From Oscillatoriales cyanobacterium PMM_0080 (lineage in GTDB: Bacteria > Cyanobacteriota > Cyanobacteriia > Cyanobacteriales > Microcoleaceae): a stretch of 64,000 nucleotides of DNA. The notes under the pieces are model-generated. The model was not told the DNA's origin. It saw only the letters and a list, made by a program, of their open reading frames with translations, and searched no databases. The translations under genes and the position numbers were made by a program. The stretch lies in the NCBI GenBank assembly GCA_949127775.1, contig CASBQF010000286.1, forward strand, positions 1-64,000, given 5' to 3'. Below are positions 9,597 to 19,231 of the stretch, one piece after another; the first letter of the stretch is position 1, and every line of letters begins with the position of its first letter.

Positions 9597-11507
9597 ATGT
9601 CTCTCAACGAAATTGATCCTGCAAACAGCCTGAAGACCAGAGTAGACTCCTTTACTGGTTTACCTGGTAGCATTTCTGATATCAATCGCGATCTCTTTCG
9701 ACCACTGAGTAACGCTCCTAATAGTGCTCTTGGAGGCATTCCGATGAATCCTCTTTTGGAGTCTGACGATCGCACCCTCAGTGCCTCTCAAACGAAAGCT
9801 CGCTCTGGTGCCTCATCGGTATATGGAAATGAAAGCGAAATTTTTCCGATCGATCGCACTGCTCAACAAGTAGGCAAGGCGTTAATGGATAATGCCATTA
9901 CCGCACCAGTTCCGATTGGCGATCGAGTCGATCGGGCAGGGGGATATGACGAGTTACTTAACCCGAACCCCTCCAATTTAGCGGCATCAGTTGTTTCGGG
10001 CGATACTCAAAAAGAATTAGGAACAGGTAGCGACTGGAGTTCCCTCCAGAAAGCGGACGGCAATGACTTTACAGAGCGAGAGGCTTATAAACTTCCGAGC
10101 CAAAAAAATGTCTTTCCGGACAAACAAGTCTATGTAGTTGTTGAGAAAGATACCCTTTCGAAGATCGCTCAAGATCAGTTCGGTGATGCAAATCGCTGGA
10201 GGGAACTCCTCCAGAAGACAGCGGACGGCAAAGGCTTTAAAGGCTTTACAGAGCAAGAGGCTGAGCAACTTCAGATCGGAACAAAAGTTTATATCCCCGG
10301 ATACTACAGCTTTGATGATGATAATAACCTATTGTTTGATACTAGGCCACCGAATGCGCAAGGGATACAAAATATTAAAAACGGAAAGGCGGGCGCGGCA
10401 ACCGAGAAGGCCTGGAAAAAATACTACGAGGAGTGCCGAAAGGACGATATTGACAAAGTTTTTACTGAACGCTTTTGGATAGAGCCCACGACAAAAGAAG
10501 ATATGAAGTTCGGAAAATTGACTTGGGAAAATAGTGTAACTGGAAAAAAAGAGCAATATATAAAAGACACTCCTGTGGGTCGTCGTCTTGATCTAGTCAC
10601 GATATCAAAAGATGGAACGGTAACTGGGATAGAAGTGAAGGCAACCGAGCAGGAAGCAAGAAGAAAAAGGTCAAGAGAACAGGAAGCACGGGATAATAAT
10701 GCTCTGGACAGAAACGGCCGGATTCGTGATCCAAATCCAAAGGATGATGAAAAACTGTATCATACACCAACCTCTGTCGTTCGATTTGTGGGGAACCCGC
10801 CAGATTGCGATGATCCTGAGCATCGGGAAAAATATGATAAACAACGTCGCCCTGTAGCAGTCAAGAACGTTCGGGTAGATACAGATCCCAATTCCCAGAA
10901 TAACCCAGTCGAGTCCGAAGAAGACCCAGGAGTCGAGGTTGAACCTCCCAATATAAACTCACCTCCCAAACCCCAAGACTATCGCCTTCCAGTCGAGTCC
11001 GAGGAAGACCCAGAAGTCGATGTTGAACGTCGGAAACCAAAACCTCGCAATATAAACCCTCCGCCTCCGAGGTTCAACGTTCCTGCTCGCCCTCCAGCAA
11101 TAGAATCTCCCAAGCCCATAGACGACGCTCCAGCTCGCCCTCCAGCTCGTCCTCCCATAGACGACGCTCCAGCTCGCCCTCCTGTTCGCCCTCCAGTAAG
11201 CACTTCACTGCTGAACGGCGTATCTAAGCTTGCCAGACCCCTTGGGCTGGTAACCGATGTAATTGATCTGAACAATGCCTACAACGAGGATGGTGGATTT
11301 GGGGAGAACTTCCAGGAAACTGCCGGTAGCGTTGCTGGCGGATGGGGAGGCGCAGCGGCTGGGGCAGCGGCTGGGGCAGCCCTCGGCTCAGTAGTGCCAG
11401 GATTGGGTACGGTAGCTGGAGGGATTGCCGGAGGGATTATCGGAGGGTTTGGCGGCAGCGCCGCAGGAGAGGGGATAGTGAAAGGCGTTAGAGACTTTTT
11501 TGGTTAG
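9597..11507 (+). CDS. LysM protein with PD-(D/E)XK-like region, proline-rich linker and glycine-zipper C-terminus
   Basis: LysM-like YVVVEKDTLSKIAQDQFGDANRWRELL...IGTKVYIP; RRLDLVTISKDGTVTGIEVKATEQEA resembles D-X(n)-EVK; C-terminus GGWGGAAAGAAAGAALGSVVPGLGTVAGGIAGGIIGGFGG. Confidence 0.75.
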   Translation: MSLNEIDPANSLKTRVDSFTGLPGSISDINRDLFRPLSNAPNSALGGIPMNPLLESDDRTLSASQTKARSGASSVYGNESEIFPIDRTAQQVGKALMDNAITAPVPIGDRVDRAGGYDELLNPNPSNLAASVVSGDTQKELGTGSDWSSLQKADGNDFTEREAYKLPSQKNVFPDKQVYVVVEKDTLSKIAQDQFGDANRWRELLQKTADGKGFKGFTEQEAEQLQIGTKVYIPGYYSFDDDNNLLFDTRPPNAQGIQNIKNGKAGAATEKAWKKYYEECRKDDIDKVFTERFWIEPTTKEDMKFGKLTWENSVTGKKEQYIKDTPVGRRLDLVTISKDGTVTGIEVKATEQEARRKRSREQEARDNNALDRNGRIRDPNPKDDEKLYHTPTSVVRFVGNPPDCDDPEHREKYDKQRRPVAVKNVRVDTDPNSQNNPVESEEDPGVEVEPPNINSPPKPQDYRLPVESEEDPEVDVERRKPKPRNINPPPPRFNVPARPPAIESPKPIDDAPARPPARPPIDDAPARPPVRPPVSTSLLNGVSKLARPLGLVTDVIDLNNAYNEDGGFGENFQETAGSVAGGWGGAAAGAAAGAALGSVVPGLGTVAGGIAGGIIGGFGGSAAGEGIVKGVRDFFG

Positions 11508-11633
11508 GCAACACCAATGGGTAATGTCTTACGAAAACCAAAAGATGGAAAGCCGCTTTAAATCCACCAAACCGGAATAACACGGTTGAAGTAGCAGAAA
11601 ATCCGAGACTCACAACATCAGGGAAATGCAGTC

Positions 11634-14072
11634 ATGGCACTTATTTTTGCACCAAATAACAATGACACTCTACTCACAGGAACTGCGAACGATGACACGA
11701 TATTCGGAGACGCAGGAAATGATACCCTCGTCGGCCAAGGAGGTAAGGACGCTCTTTTGGACGATGACGGCAATAACTCCCTCCTCGGCGGACTTGGTGA
11801 TGATACCCTGATTGACGGACTCGGCAATTCGACTCTCAGCGGCGGTGAAGGCAATGATTTTCTGGGCAATCTTAGCGGTAATGACCTCATGCTTGGCGAC
11901 GCGGGGGATGACACTCTGATCGGCGATGAGACTCTCTCCAGTGCGAACAAATCTACTACCCTTCTAGGCGGATTGGGCGACGATGTAATAATTGGCGGTT
12001 TTGCCAAAGACTCGATCGATGGCGGGGATGGCAGCGATTTCCTCTTCGGCGGTGATAACAATGACAGTCTCAAAGGGGGACTCGGCGACGATTTTCTGGC
12101 TGGAGGCTCTGGCAGCGATTTGATTGATGGCGGAGACGGTTTTGACTTAGTTTCCTATGCCACAGCGACAATTCCAGTGCTGGTAAATCTTGCAACAGGG
12201 AGAGCAACGGGAGAGGGAACCGATACTCTGATCGGTATTGAAGATATTGAAGGCGGCAGTGGCAAGGACTCTCTGGCAGGAAATACTAGCCCTAATTTCC
12301 TAAGTGGTTTGGCTGGCGATGACTCTCTGTCAGGATTGGATGGAGGTGACTTCCTCTTCGGCGGTGATGGCAATGACTTCCTCGGCGGCGGATTAGGCGA
12401 GGATTTCCTGTCTGGGGAAGCTGGCAATGACACGGTTGATGGTGGAGAAGGTTTTGACCTGGTTTCTTATAACGGTGCAACTGGCCCGGTAGTCGCTAAT
12501 CTGACAACTGGGACGGCAACGGGAGAGGGAACCGATACTCTCATCGGTATTGAAGACATTGAAGGTGGCAGTGGCAATGATTCTCTGACAGGGAATACTA
12601 CCGTTAATTTCCTAAGTGGTTTGGCTGGCGATGACTTCCTGTTTGGTGGTGATGGCGATGACTTCCTGTTTGGTGGTGATGGCAAGGACATCTTGAATGG
12701 GGGGGCGGACGATGATTTTCTGAGCGGGGATGCTGGCGATGATTCCTTGAATGGCGGCTTGGGCGATGATTTTCTATTGGGAGGAGATGGCAATAATACC
12801 CTTACTGGTGGCGGCGGTGCTGACGAATTGTCTGGAGGGGTGGGCAATGATTTTTATCAGTTGGATGGTACAACGGCTCAAGGTAGCTTTATTTCAGATA
12901 CGGGCGGCATAAATTCCCTCAGCTTTGCGGGAGTAACGCTTTCACTCAATTTGGCATCTGGAAAGACGGGCTTGGGACGTGATGGTACAAGTTTGGTAAT
13001 TGACTTGAACCAAGATGGCACGGTTAATGCTCAAGATGTGGAGATTTTGGACTTCTTTGCTACGCCGACTGGAACTACTCCCGGTGCTGGCGTCATCCAA
13101 ACGGTGGGCAATTTCAGCAGTACACAAATTTTTAGTAGTTTTGCCACCTCGCCTACACTAACTTCGCCGACACCACCAACTCCGACACCAACACCACCGA
13201 CGCCAACGCCTGTACGAACCCCTCCGGCTCCACCGACGCCAACACCTGTACGAACCCCTCCGGCTCCACCAGTCCCTACTCCGACGCCTACAGGTACGCC
13301 AACTCCGACTCCAACTCCAACGCCTGCAGGTACGCCAACTCCGACTCCAACTCCAACGGCATCATGTCCAAGTCCGGTATCTATACCGATGCCTGTACTG
13401 GAACCTGGGTCGATTCTGACTCTGGAAAATGCAGGGGATGATTTGCTGTTTGGTACTAGCGGTGAAGATAGTATCAATGGTGGCAGAGGCAATGACACGG
13501 TATTTGGTTTGGATGCTTCCGATAGTTTGTTTGGAGGTGATGGGGACGATCGCATCTTGGGTAATCCAGGCAGTGATACGATCGATGGTGCTGCTGGCGA
13601 TGATGTTGCGTTTGGTGGCAAGGATAACGATTTGGTTGTCGGCCGTGATGGGAACGATCGACTCAGGGGCGATCGAGGTAATGATAGTGTCACGGGTGAC
13701 AATGGCGACGATCTTCTGTTTGGTGGCAAAGGGTTAGATTTGCTGTTCGGCGGGGCAGGAAATGATACGATTAGCGGCGATTTGGCTCAAGATACCTTGA
13801 TTGGCGGGTCGGAAAATGACTTGTTTTTTTTGCGACTTCAGGGAGCATCGACGGATGTAGCTTTTGCAGATTTAATCGCCGATTTTCAGGTGGGAATTGA
13901 TTCGATCGGACTTTCTGGAGGTTTGACGGCTGCTAACTTGCGGCTGGAGGCTGATGCTTGCAACACGGTGATTCGAGTTGCTGATTCTGGTCAAGTTTTG
14001 GCTGTTGTTAATTCAGTGAGTCCCGATCGACTTCTCTTAAGTTTTGTGACTGCTAATATCACTTTGATTTAG
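11634..14072 (+). CDS. RTX (hemolysin-type) calcium-binding repeat protein
   Basis: 812 aa; many GGxGxDxLxGGxGxD nonapeptides, Pro/Thr-rich linker, dockerin/EF-hand-like DLNQDGTVNAQDVEILDFF. Confidence 0.93.
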   Translation: MALIFAPNNNDTLLTGTANDDTIFGDAGNDTLVGQGGKDALLDDDGNNSLLGGLGDDTLIDGLGNSTLSGGEGNDFLGNLSGNDLMLGDAGDDTLIGDETLSSANKSTTLLGGLGDDVIIGGFAKDSIDGGDGSDFLFGGDNNDSLKGGLGDDFLAGGSGSDLIDGGDGFDLVSYATATIPVLVNLATGRATGEGTDTLIGIEDIEGGSGKDSLAGNTSPNFLSGLAGDDSLSGLDGGDFLFGGDGNDFLGGGLGEDFLSGEAGNDTVDGGEGFDLVSYNGATGPVVANLTTGTATGEGTDTLIGIEDIEGGSGNDSLTGNTTVNFLSGLAGDDFLFGGDGDDFLFGGDGKDILNGGADDDFLSGDAGDDSLNGGLGDDFLLGGDGNNTLTGGGGADELSGGVGNDFYQLDGTTAQGSFISDTGGINSLSFAGVTLSLNLASGKTGLGRDGTSLVIDLNQDGTVNAQDVEILDFFATPTGTTPGAGVIQTVGNFSSTQIFSSFATSPTLTSPTPPTPTPTPPTPTPVRTPPAPPTPTPVRTPPAPPVPTPTPTGTPTPTPTPTPAGTPTPTPTPTASCPSPVSIPMPVLEPGSILTLENAGDDLLFGTSGEDSINGGRGNDTVFGLDASDSLFGGDGDDRILGNPGSDTIDGAAGDDVAFGGKDNDLVVGRDGNDRLRGDRGNDSVTGDNGDDLLFGGKGLDLLFGGAGNDTISGDLAQDTLIGGSENDLFFLRLQGASTDVAFADLIADFQVGIDSIGLSGGLTAANLRLEADACNTVIRVADSGQVLAVVNSVSPDRLLLSFVTANITLI

Positions 14073-14140
14073 ATGTTTGGCTTTCGGGCGATCGCTTTCT
14101 AGTTTACTAAAATGGCGATCGCTTGTCACGATCACAAAAG

Positions 14141-14575
14141 TCAATATCCCGATCGCTCTCTGGCCTCGATTTCGATATCTGGAGCAATCTCAATTATTGA
14201 AATTTTGGCATTCTCAACTACTGTATTTCCCATCATTGTGTTGTGCATTGCCTCAAACTTAGATTCATCCTTAGCAATTCGTTCGTAGTGCAAAATTACG
14301 TGATAACGCTTTTCAATTGGCTCTCCAGAATCCGAAATTTCCACCGCGTCCCAATCTATATTTTGAGACTCTTCGGCTTGCTGGCGGTAGCGAGAGGCTA
14401 AATTTTCTAAGGCGATCGCGATCGCGTGTTCTTTCGTTTGTCCGTAAAAATTCATGGGATCGTCGGGGCGATCGCTCAGAGACGACGAAATCTGACAAAG
14501 ATACTGCCCGTTTGATTGAGCGCAAACATCGATCGCAATTGTTCCAGTAGTGCGATCGGGATTTATTTCGGTCAT
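14141..14575 (-). CDS. hypothetical protein
   Basis: 144 aa ORF. Confidence 0.6.
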   Translation of the reverse strand: MTEINPDRTTGTIAIDVCAQSNGQYLCQISSSLSDRPDDPMNFYGQTKEHAIAIALENLASRYRQQAEESQNIDWDAVEISDSGEPIEKRYHVILHYERIAKDESKFEAMHNTMMGNTVVENAKISIIEIAPDIEIEARERSGY

Positions 14576-14896
14576 GTCAACCTCGCTATCTTATGAAATA
14601 AAATTGCTAAATTGTATCTGGGTCAATATTTAATTCTCGCAGTTTTGCGGCCGGGCGATCGGCTCGCCCGGCCTGTTGTTCGGAGCGTTGCGTCTCTTGT
14701 TGAGCACGTTGCATCTCTATCAAAATTGAGATGGAGGAGAACATTAGCGATACGGTTTAAGATTTGCTAGACAAAATTGGGGTACATTTGAGGCGATCGC
14801 CGATCGCCCGAGTCATCCATCCGCGTCAGTCAGCGTTCATCTGCGGTTGCTAAAAAGAGCGTCAAACCCAGCCATCCCCTACGGAATCGCCCTGCT

Positions 14897-15541
14897 TCAC
14901 TCCCCTGACTGAATTTGACTCCTCACCCACTCCCCGAACAAGCGAATTAAAGCATTTTCTTTGGTAGTCCTCCTCAATTCCAAAAACCGCAGCATCTCAA
15001 CTTGCGACAAAAAAGGAAAAGTCGGGGAAACCTCGCACTCTGCATATTCCTGTGATTCCAACTGATAAATTATTAAACGATTTCCGTCGTAGCGCCAAAC
15101 TTCCGGTACGCCTAAACTTGCATATAAAGAAAGGCGATCGATCGCACTGCTAGTCACGTCAATTTCCACCACTAAATCTGGCGGCGGATCTTGATTGAGA
15201 TCGATTTCTTTTTTATTCCAAACCAGATCCTCATTTTGGATATAGTAGCACTGATCGGGTTCCAAACCGCAAGCCAAATCCTCGCGTTTGCAAGTTAGTG
15301 AACCCAAACTGCAAATTTCAATATTCAATTCGTCCGTCAGGGTTTGTACAAAACGTCCTAATAGTTCGCTGTACTTTTTGCGCGTATCTAACGGAGTCAT
15401 AATTTCTAAATTTCCGCGATCGTAATTCAAACGAATTCCTGGCTGTTCCGCTAGCTCATTTACCAAGGATTCGTAGGTTTTCCAGCTAATGTTTTTTAGC
15501 AGAATTCCGCTACTTTGATTCTGGATTAGGGTGGCTGTCAT
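14897..15541 (-). CDS. Uma2 family (DUF820) endonuclease-like protein
   Basis: LEIMTP...PDLVVEIDVTSSAIDR...LGVPEVWRYDG. Confidence 0.88.
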   Translation of the reverse strand: MTATLIQNQSSGILLKNISWKTYESLVNELAEQPGIRLNYDRGNLEIMTPLDTRKKYSELLGRFVQTLTDELNIEICSLGSLTCKREDLACGLEPDQCYYIQNEDLVWNKKEIDLNQDPPPDLVVEIDVTSSAIDRLSLYASLGVPEVWRYDGNRLIIYQLESQEYAECEVSPTFPFLSQVEMLRFLELRRTTKENALIRLFGEWVRSQIQSGE

Positions 15542-15612
15542 GGCTACCTGCTTCGGTTTTAAATTATTGATTGTATTTTAGCAAATATGATGTTGATTGA
15601 TTGCAGCCTGAA

Positions 15613-16257
15613 TCACTCGCCTGACTGAATTTGAGTCCTCACCCACTCCCGGAATGCTCGAATCATTGATGTTTCTCCCGCAGTATTCTGCATTTCTAGA
15701 AAACGGAGAATCTCAGCAGCAGAGAGAAACGGAAACTTAGGAGAAACATTTCTTTCTGCATATTCTTTGCCCTCTAACTGATAAAATTTCAGGAGGGAAC
15801 CGTCATAACGCCAGACTTCTGGGACGCCCAAAACTGCATACAATTCCATTCGGTTAATCGAACTACTGGTGATGTCAATCTCGATGACTAAATCTGGTGG
15901 CGGATCTTGATTTAAGTTGATTTGCTGGAGATTGCGGACACTTGCTTCATTCTCGATATAGTAGCACTGATCGGGTTCTAAACCACGAGCCAAATCCTCG
16001 CGCCTACAAGTTAGTGAACCCAAACTCCGAATTTCGATATTTAATTCTTCTGTGACACTTTCGACAAAACGGCCTAAAATTTTCTTACTACCTTCGTGCG
16101 GTGCTGATGGAGTCATAATTTCTAAATTTCCGCGATCGTAATTCAAACGAATTCCCGGTTGTTCCCCTAGCTCATTCAGCAGGGATTCGTAGGTTTTCCA
16201 GCTAATGTTTTTTAGCAGAATTCCGCTACTTTGATTCTGGATTAGGGTGGCTGTCAT
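15613..16257 (-). CDS. Uma2 family (DUF820) endonuclease-like protein, tandem paralog
   Basis: First ~26 aa identical to the neighbouring gene; PDLVIEIDITSSSINR. Confidence 0.88.
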   Translation of the reverse strand: MTATLIQNQSSGILLKNISWKTYESLLNELGEQPGIRLNYDRGNLEIMTPSAPHEGSKKILGRFVESVTEELNIEIRSLGSLTCRREDLARGLEPDQCYYIENEASVRNLQQINLNQDPPPDLVIEIDITSSSINRMELYAVLGVPEVWRYDGSLLKFYQLEGKEYAERNVSPKFPFLSAAEILRFLEMQNTAGETSMIRAFREWVRTQIQSGE

Positions 16258-16616
16258 GGCTACCTGCCTCGGTTTTAAATTATTAATTGTATGTTAGCAA
16301 ATATGATAGTTGACTTATTTGATTTCTAATAATTATTGCTACAATATATTTTCGGATTTGTAGAGCTAGGGGGGCTGGTGCGTCGCTAGTCGAAAAGTCG
16401 ATTTTGATGCAGAGATTTTTAATGGCGACACACCCTACAGCTTCGATCGCCCGAAACCGCAAATCAACGCAAATCAACGCACCAAAATCAAAGAAACCGG
16501 GTTTTTTACGAAATCCTTCGCCGCAGCGATGAGATTAGGGAAAAAACCCGGTTTCTGGCTATCTATTCGTGGAGTACGTAGGCGCAAGCCGGGGCGAAGC
16601 CATCGCACTTAACACA

Positions 16617-18701
16617 CTACTTAGCAGCTTGACGCTCTTTCGCTTCCTTGATCACTTCTTCTGCAATGTTGCTCGGACAAGGAGAATAGTGCGAGAAAGA
16701 CATCGAAAACTGGCCGCGCCCAGATGTCATGGTACGCAAATCGCCAATGTAGCCAAACATTTCGCTCAACGGCACATCTGCCTTGATCCGCGCGCCTGTT
16801 TGTCCGGTTTCCTGAGCTTTCATCATGCCCCGGCGACGGTTGAGGTCGCCGATGACATCGCCCATGTGATCGTCTGGGGTGAAGACATCGACATTCATGA
16901 TCGGTTCCAGCAACTGAGGCCCAGCTTTGGGTACAGATTGGCGATAGGCGGCTTTGGCAGCAATTTCAAAAGCCATTGCTGAAGAGTCAACCGGGTGGAA
17001 ACCTCCATCAACCAGGGTGAATTTCAAGTCTAAGCAGGGGAAACCAGCCAAGACGCCAACATCGATGCAGCTTTCAAAGCCTTTGTGTACTGCTTGCCAA
17101 TACTCTCTCGGTACGCTACCGCCTGTTACTTTTGACTCGAATACGAAACCGCTTCCGACTTCACCGGGTTCGACAATATAGCCGATTTTCGCAAATTGAC
17201 CTGAACCACCGGATTGTTTCTTGTGGACGTAGTTGTCTTCGAGGCGCTTGGTGATGGACTCGCGGTAAGCTACCTGCGGTTCGCCAACTTCTACCTCGAC
17301 GCCGTGGGTGCGTCGCAGAATGTCCACTTTGATGTCGAGGTGGAGTTCCCCCATGCCCTTGAGGATGGTTTCGCCACTTTCTTCGTCTGTCACCATGTGG
17401 AAGGATGGATCTTCTTGCACCATCTTGGTGAGCGCTGCTCCCATTTTTTCTTCGCCTCCTTTGACTTTCGGTCTTACCGAAATGGAGATGACTGGTTCTG
17501 GGAACACCATTGGCTCAAGGGTTGCGGGATTTTTGGGGTCGCAAATGGTGTGTCCGGTGCGGACGTTTTTCATGCCCACGATCGCAATAATATCGCCTGC
17601 TTGAGCAGATTCAATTTCTTCGCGAGAGTTGGCGTGCATTTCTACCAAACGGCTGACGCGCTCGGTTTTGCCTGTGGCGGTGTTGAGTACGGTATCGCCT
17701 TTGGAAATCTTACCGGAGTACAAGCGCGTGAAGGTTAAAGCTCCGAAGCGATCGTCCATAATCTTAAATGCCAGGGCGCGCAATGGGCCTTCTGGATCGA
17801 CGATCGCGAAATTGCCGGTTTCCTCGCCTTCGAGATCCACTTCTGGCTGTGGCAATACTTCCATTGGGTTCGGCAGGTAGTCAACCACTGCATTGAGCAC
17901 CAACTGCACGCACTTATTCTTAAACGACGAGCCGCAGTAAGTCGGGAAAAATGCCAAGTCGCGGGTACCCTTGCGGATGCAGCGCTTGAGGTCTTCGATA
18001 CTCGGCTCGTTTCCTTCGAGGTACTGTTCCATCAGGTGATCGTCCTGCTCGACGGCGAGTTCGATCAACTGTTCGCGGTATTTCTCGACATCATCGACCA
18101 TGTCGGCCGGAACATCTGTAATTTCGTAGCCCATCGGATCGCCGGAGTCATCCCAGATCCAGGCTTTGCGGGTCAGCAAATCTACCGCGCCACAAAACTT
18201 TTCTTCAATGCCGATCGGCAAAACCATTACCATCGGTTTAGCTGCGAGGACTTTATCGACTTGCTTGACAACTCGGTAAAAATCTGCGCCCGTGCGATCG
18301 AGCTTATTGATGTAGACGATACGAGCAACTTTAGAATCGTTAGCGTAGCGCCAGTTAGTTTCCGATTGCGGTTCAACTCCACCCGAACCGCAGAATACAC
18401 CAATACCACCATCGAGAACCTTCAGCGAACGGTAAACTTCGATCGTAAAATCGACGTGTCCGGGAGTATCAATGATGTTGAGCTGATGCTCGTTCCAGAA
18501 ACAGGTAGTAGCAGCGGATTGAATCGTAATCCCGCGCTCTTGCTCCTGTTCCATGAAGTCAGTAGTCGCCGCGCCTTCGTGAACTTCACCAATTTTGTGG
18601 ATTTTGCCTGTCAGCTTCAGGATTCTTTCAGTTGTGGTGGTTTTGCCAGCATCCACGTGGGCGAAGATGCCAATATTTCGATAACGAGTGAGATCTTTCA
18701 T
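16617..18701 (-). CDS. fusA: elongation factor G paralog
   Basis: Start taken at [66 protein letters not shown] replaces the usual AGVEPQTE-type sequence. Confidence 0.93.
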   Translation of the reverse strand: MKDLTRYRNIGIFAHVDAGKTTTTERILKLTGKIHKIGEVHEGAATTDFMEQEQERGITIQSAATTCFWNEHQLNIIDTPGHVDFTIEVYRSLKVLDGGIGVFCGSGGVEPQSETNWRYANDSKVARIVYINKLDRTGADFYRVVKQVDKVLAAKPMVMVLPIGIEEKFCGAVDLLTRKAWIWDDSGDPMGYEITDVPADMVDDVEKYREQLIELAVEQDDHLMEQYLEGNEPSIEDLKRCIRKGTRDLAFFPTYCGSSFKNKCVQLVLNAVVDYLPNPMEVLPQPEVDLEGEETGNFAIVDPEGPLRALAFKIMDDRFGALTFTRLYSGKISKGDTVLNTATGKTERVSRLVEMHANSREEIESAQAGDIIAIVGMKNVRTGHTICDPKNPATLEPMVFPEPVISISVRPKVKGGEEKMGAALTKMVQEDPSFHMVTDEESGETILKGMGELHLDIKVDILRRTHGVEVEVGEPQVAYRESITKRLEDNYVHKKQSGGSGQFAKIGYIVEPGEVGSGFVFESKVTGGSVPREYWQAVHKGFESCIDVGVLAGFPCLDLKFTLVDGGFHPVDSSAMAFEIAAKAAYRQSVPKAGPQLLEPIMNVDVFTPDDHMGDVIGDLNRRRGMMKAQETGQTGARIKADVPLSEMFGYIGDLRTMTSGRGQFSMSFSHYSPCPSNIAEEVIKEAKERQAAK

Positions 18702-18999
18702 AATTACTGTTGAGATTAAATTCGACGAACCGTCGGCGACCAACTGCAAGCTTGACAAGCGAGGAATTAATTCTGCCTTACCAGCCTGTACGGGCTGGAT
18801 TTTCTTTTCCCTGTTTTTCGCAGGACTATCTTAATTTTGACACTTTTGGGTCATTCCTGGGAAGGATTCTTGGTTCAATAAGTGCGGGAATCCTTACAAC
18901 TCATAAAAATAACCCAGACAAAGCTAAAAAACCCAATTTTTTGGGTCAGAAAATACCGGGCGGTTTAAACGGCGTCTATAGAACCCATTTGACATCTTT

Positions 19000-19141
19000 G
19001 AGTTTTTGGATTGGGTGACGAGAAATATAGAGATAAACCAGTTTCTGAGATTTACAGCGAGTGCCGAGAAACCGGGTTTCTACGAGTTTTTGGGTTGGGT
19101 GACGAGAAATATAGAGAGAAACCCGGTTTCTGAGATTTACG
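19000..19141. repeat. ~84-bp tandem duplication, second unit partial
   Basis: GAGTTTTTGGRTTGGGTGACGAGAAATATAGAGA.AAACC.GTTTCTGAGATTTAC at 19000 and 19084. Confidence 0.8.
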
Positions 19142-19231
19142 CAAACTTTCACGTGCCTCCGCAGGTTGAAGAATGGGTGATTTAAATTGCCTTATTTTAT
19201 AAAGGAGAATACCCGGCGGTTTAAACCGCGT

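Noticed and set aside
13031-13729. 232-aa minus-strand ORF (and 11618-12073, 12155-12433, 12467-12847) antisense to the RTX gene
   Set aside because: Ser/Pro/Val-Gly low-complexity translation is a by-product of RTX and Pro/Thr codon repetition on the coding strand.
17214-18713. Plus-strand ORFs of 174 and 225 aa opposite EF-G
   Set aside because: Shadow ORFs antisense to a strongly conserved coding sequence.
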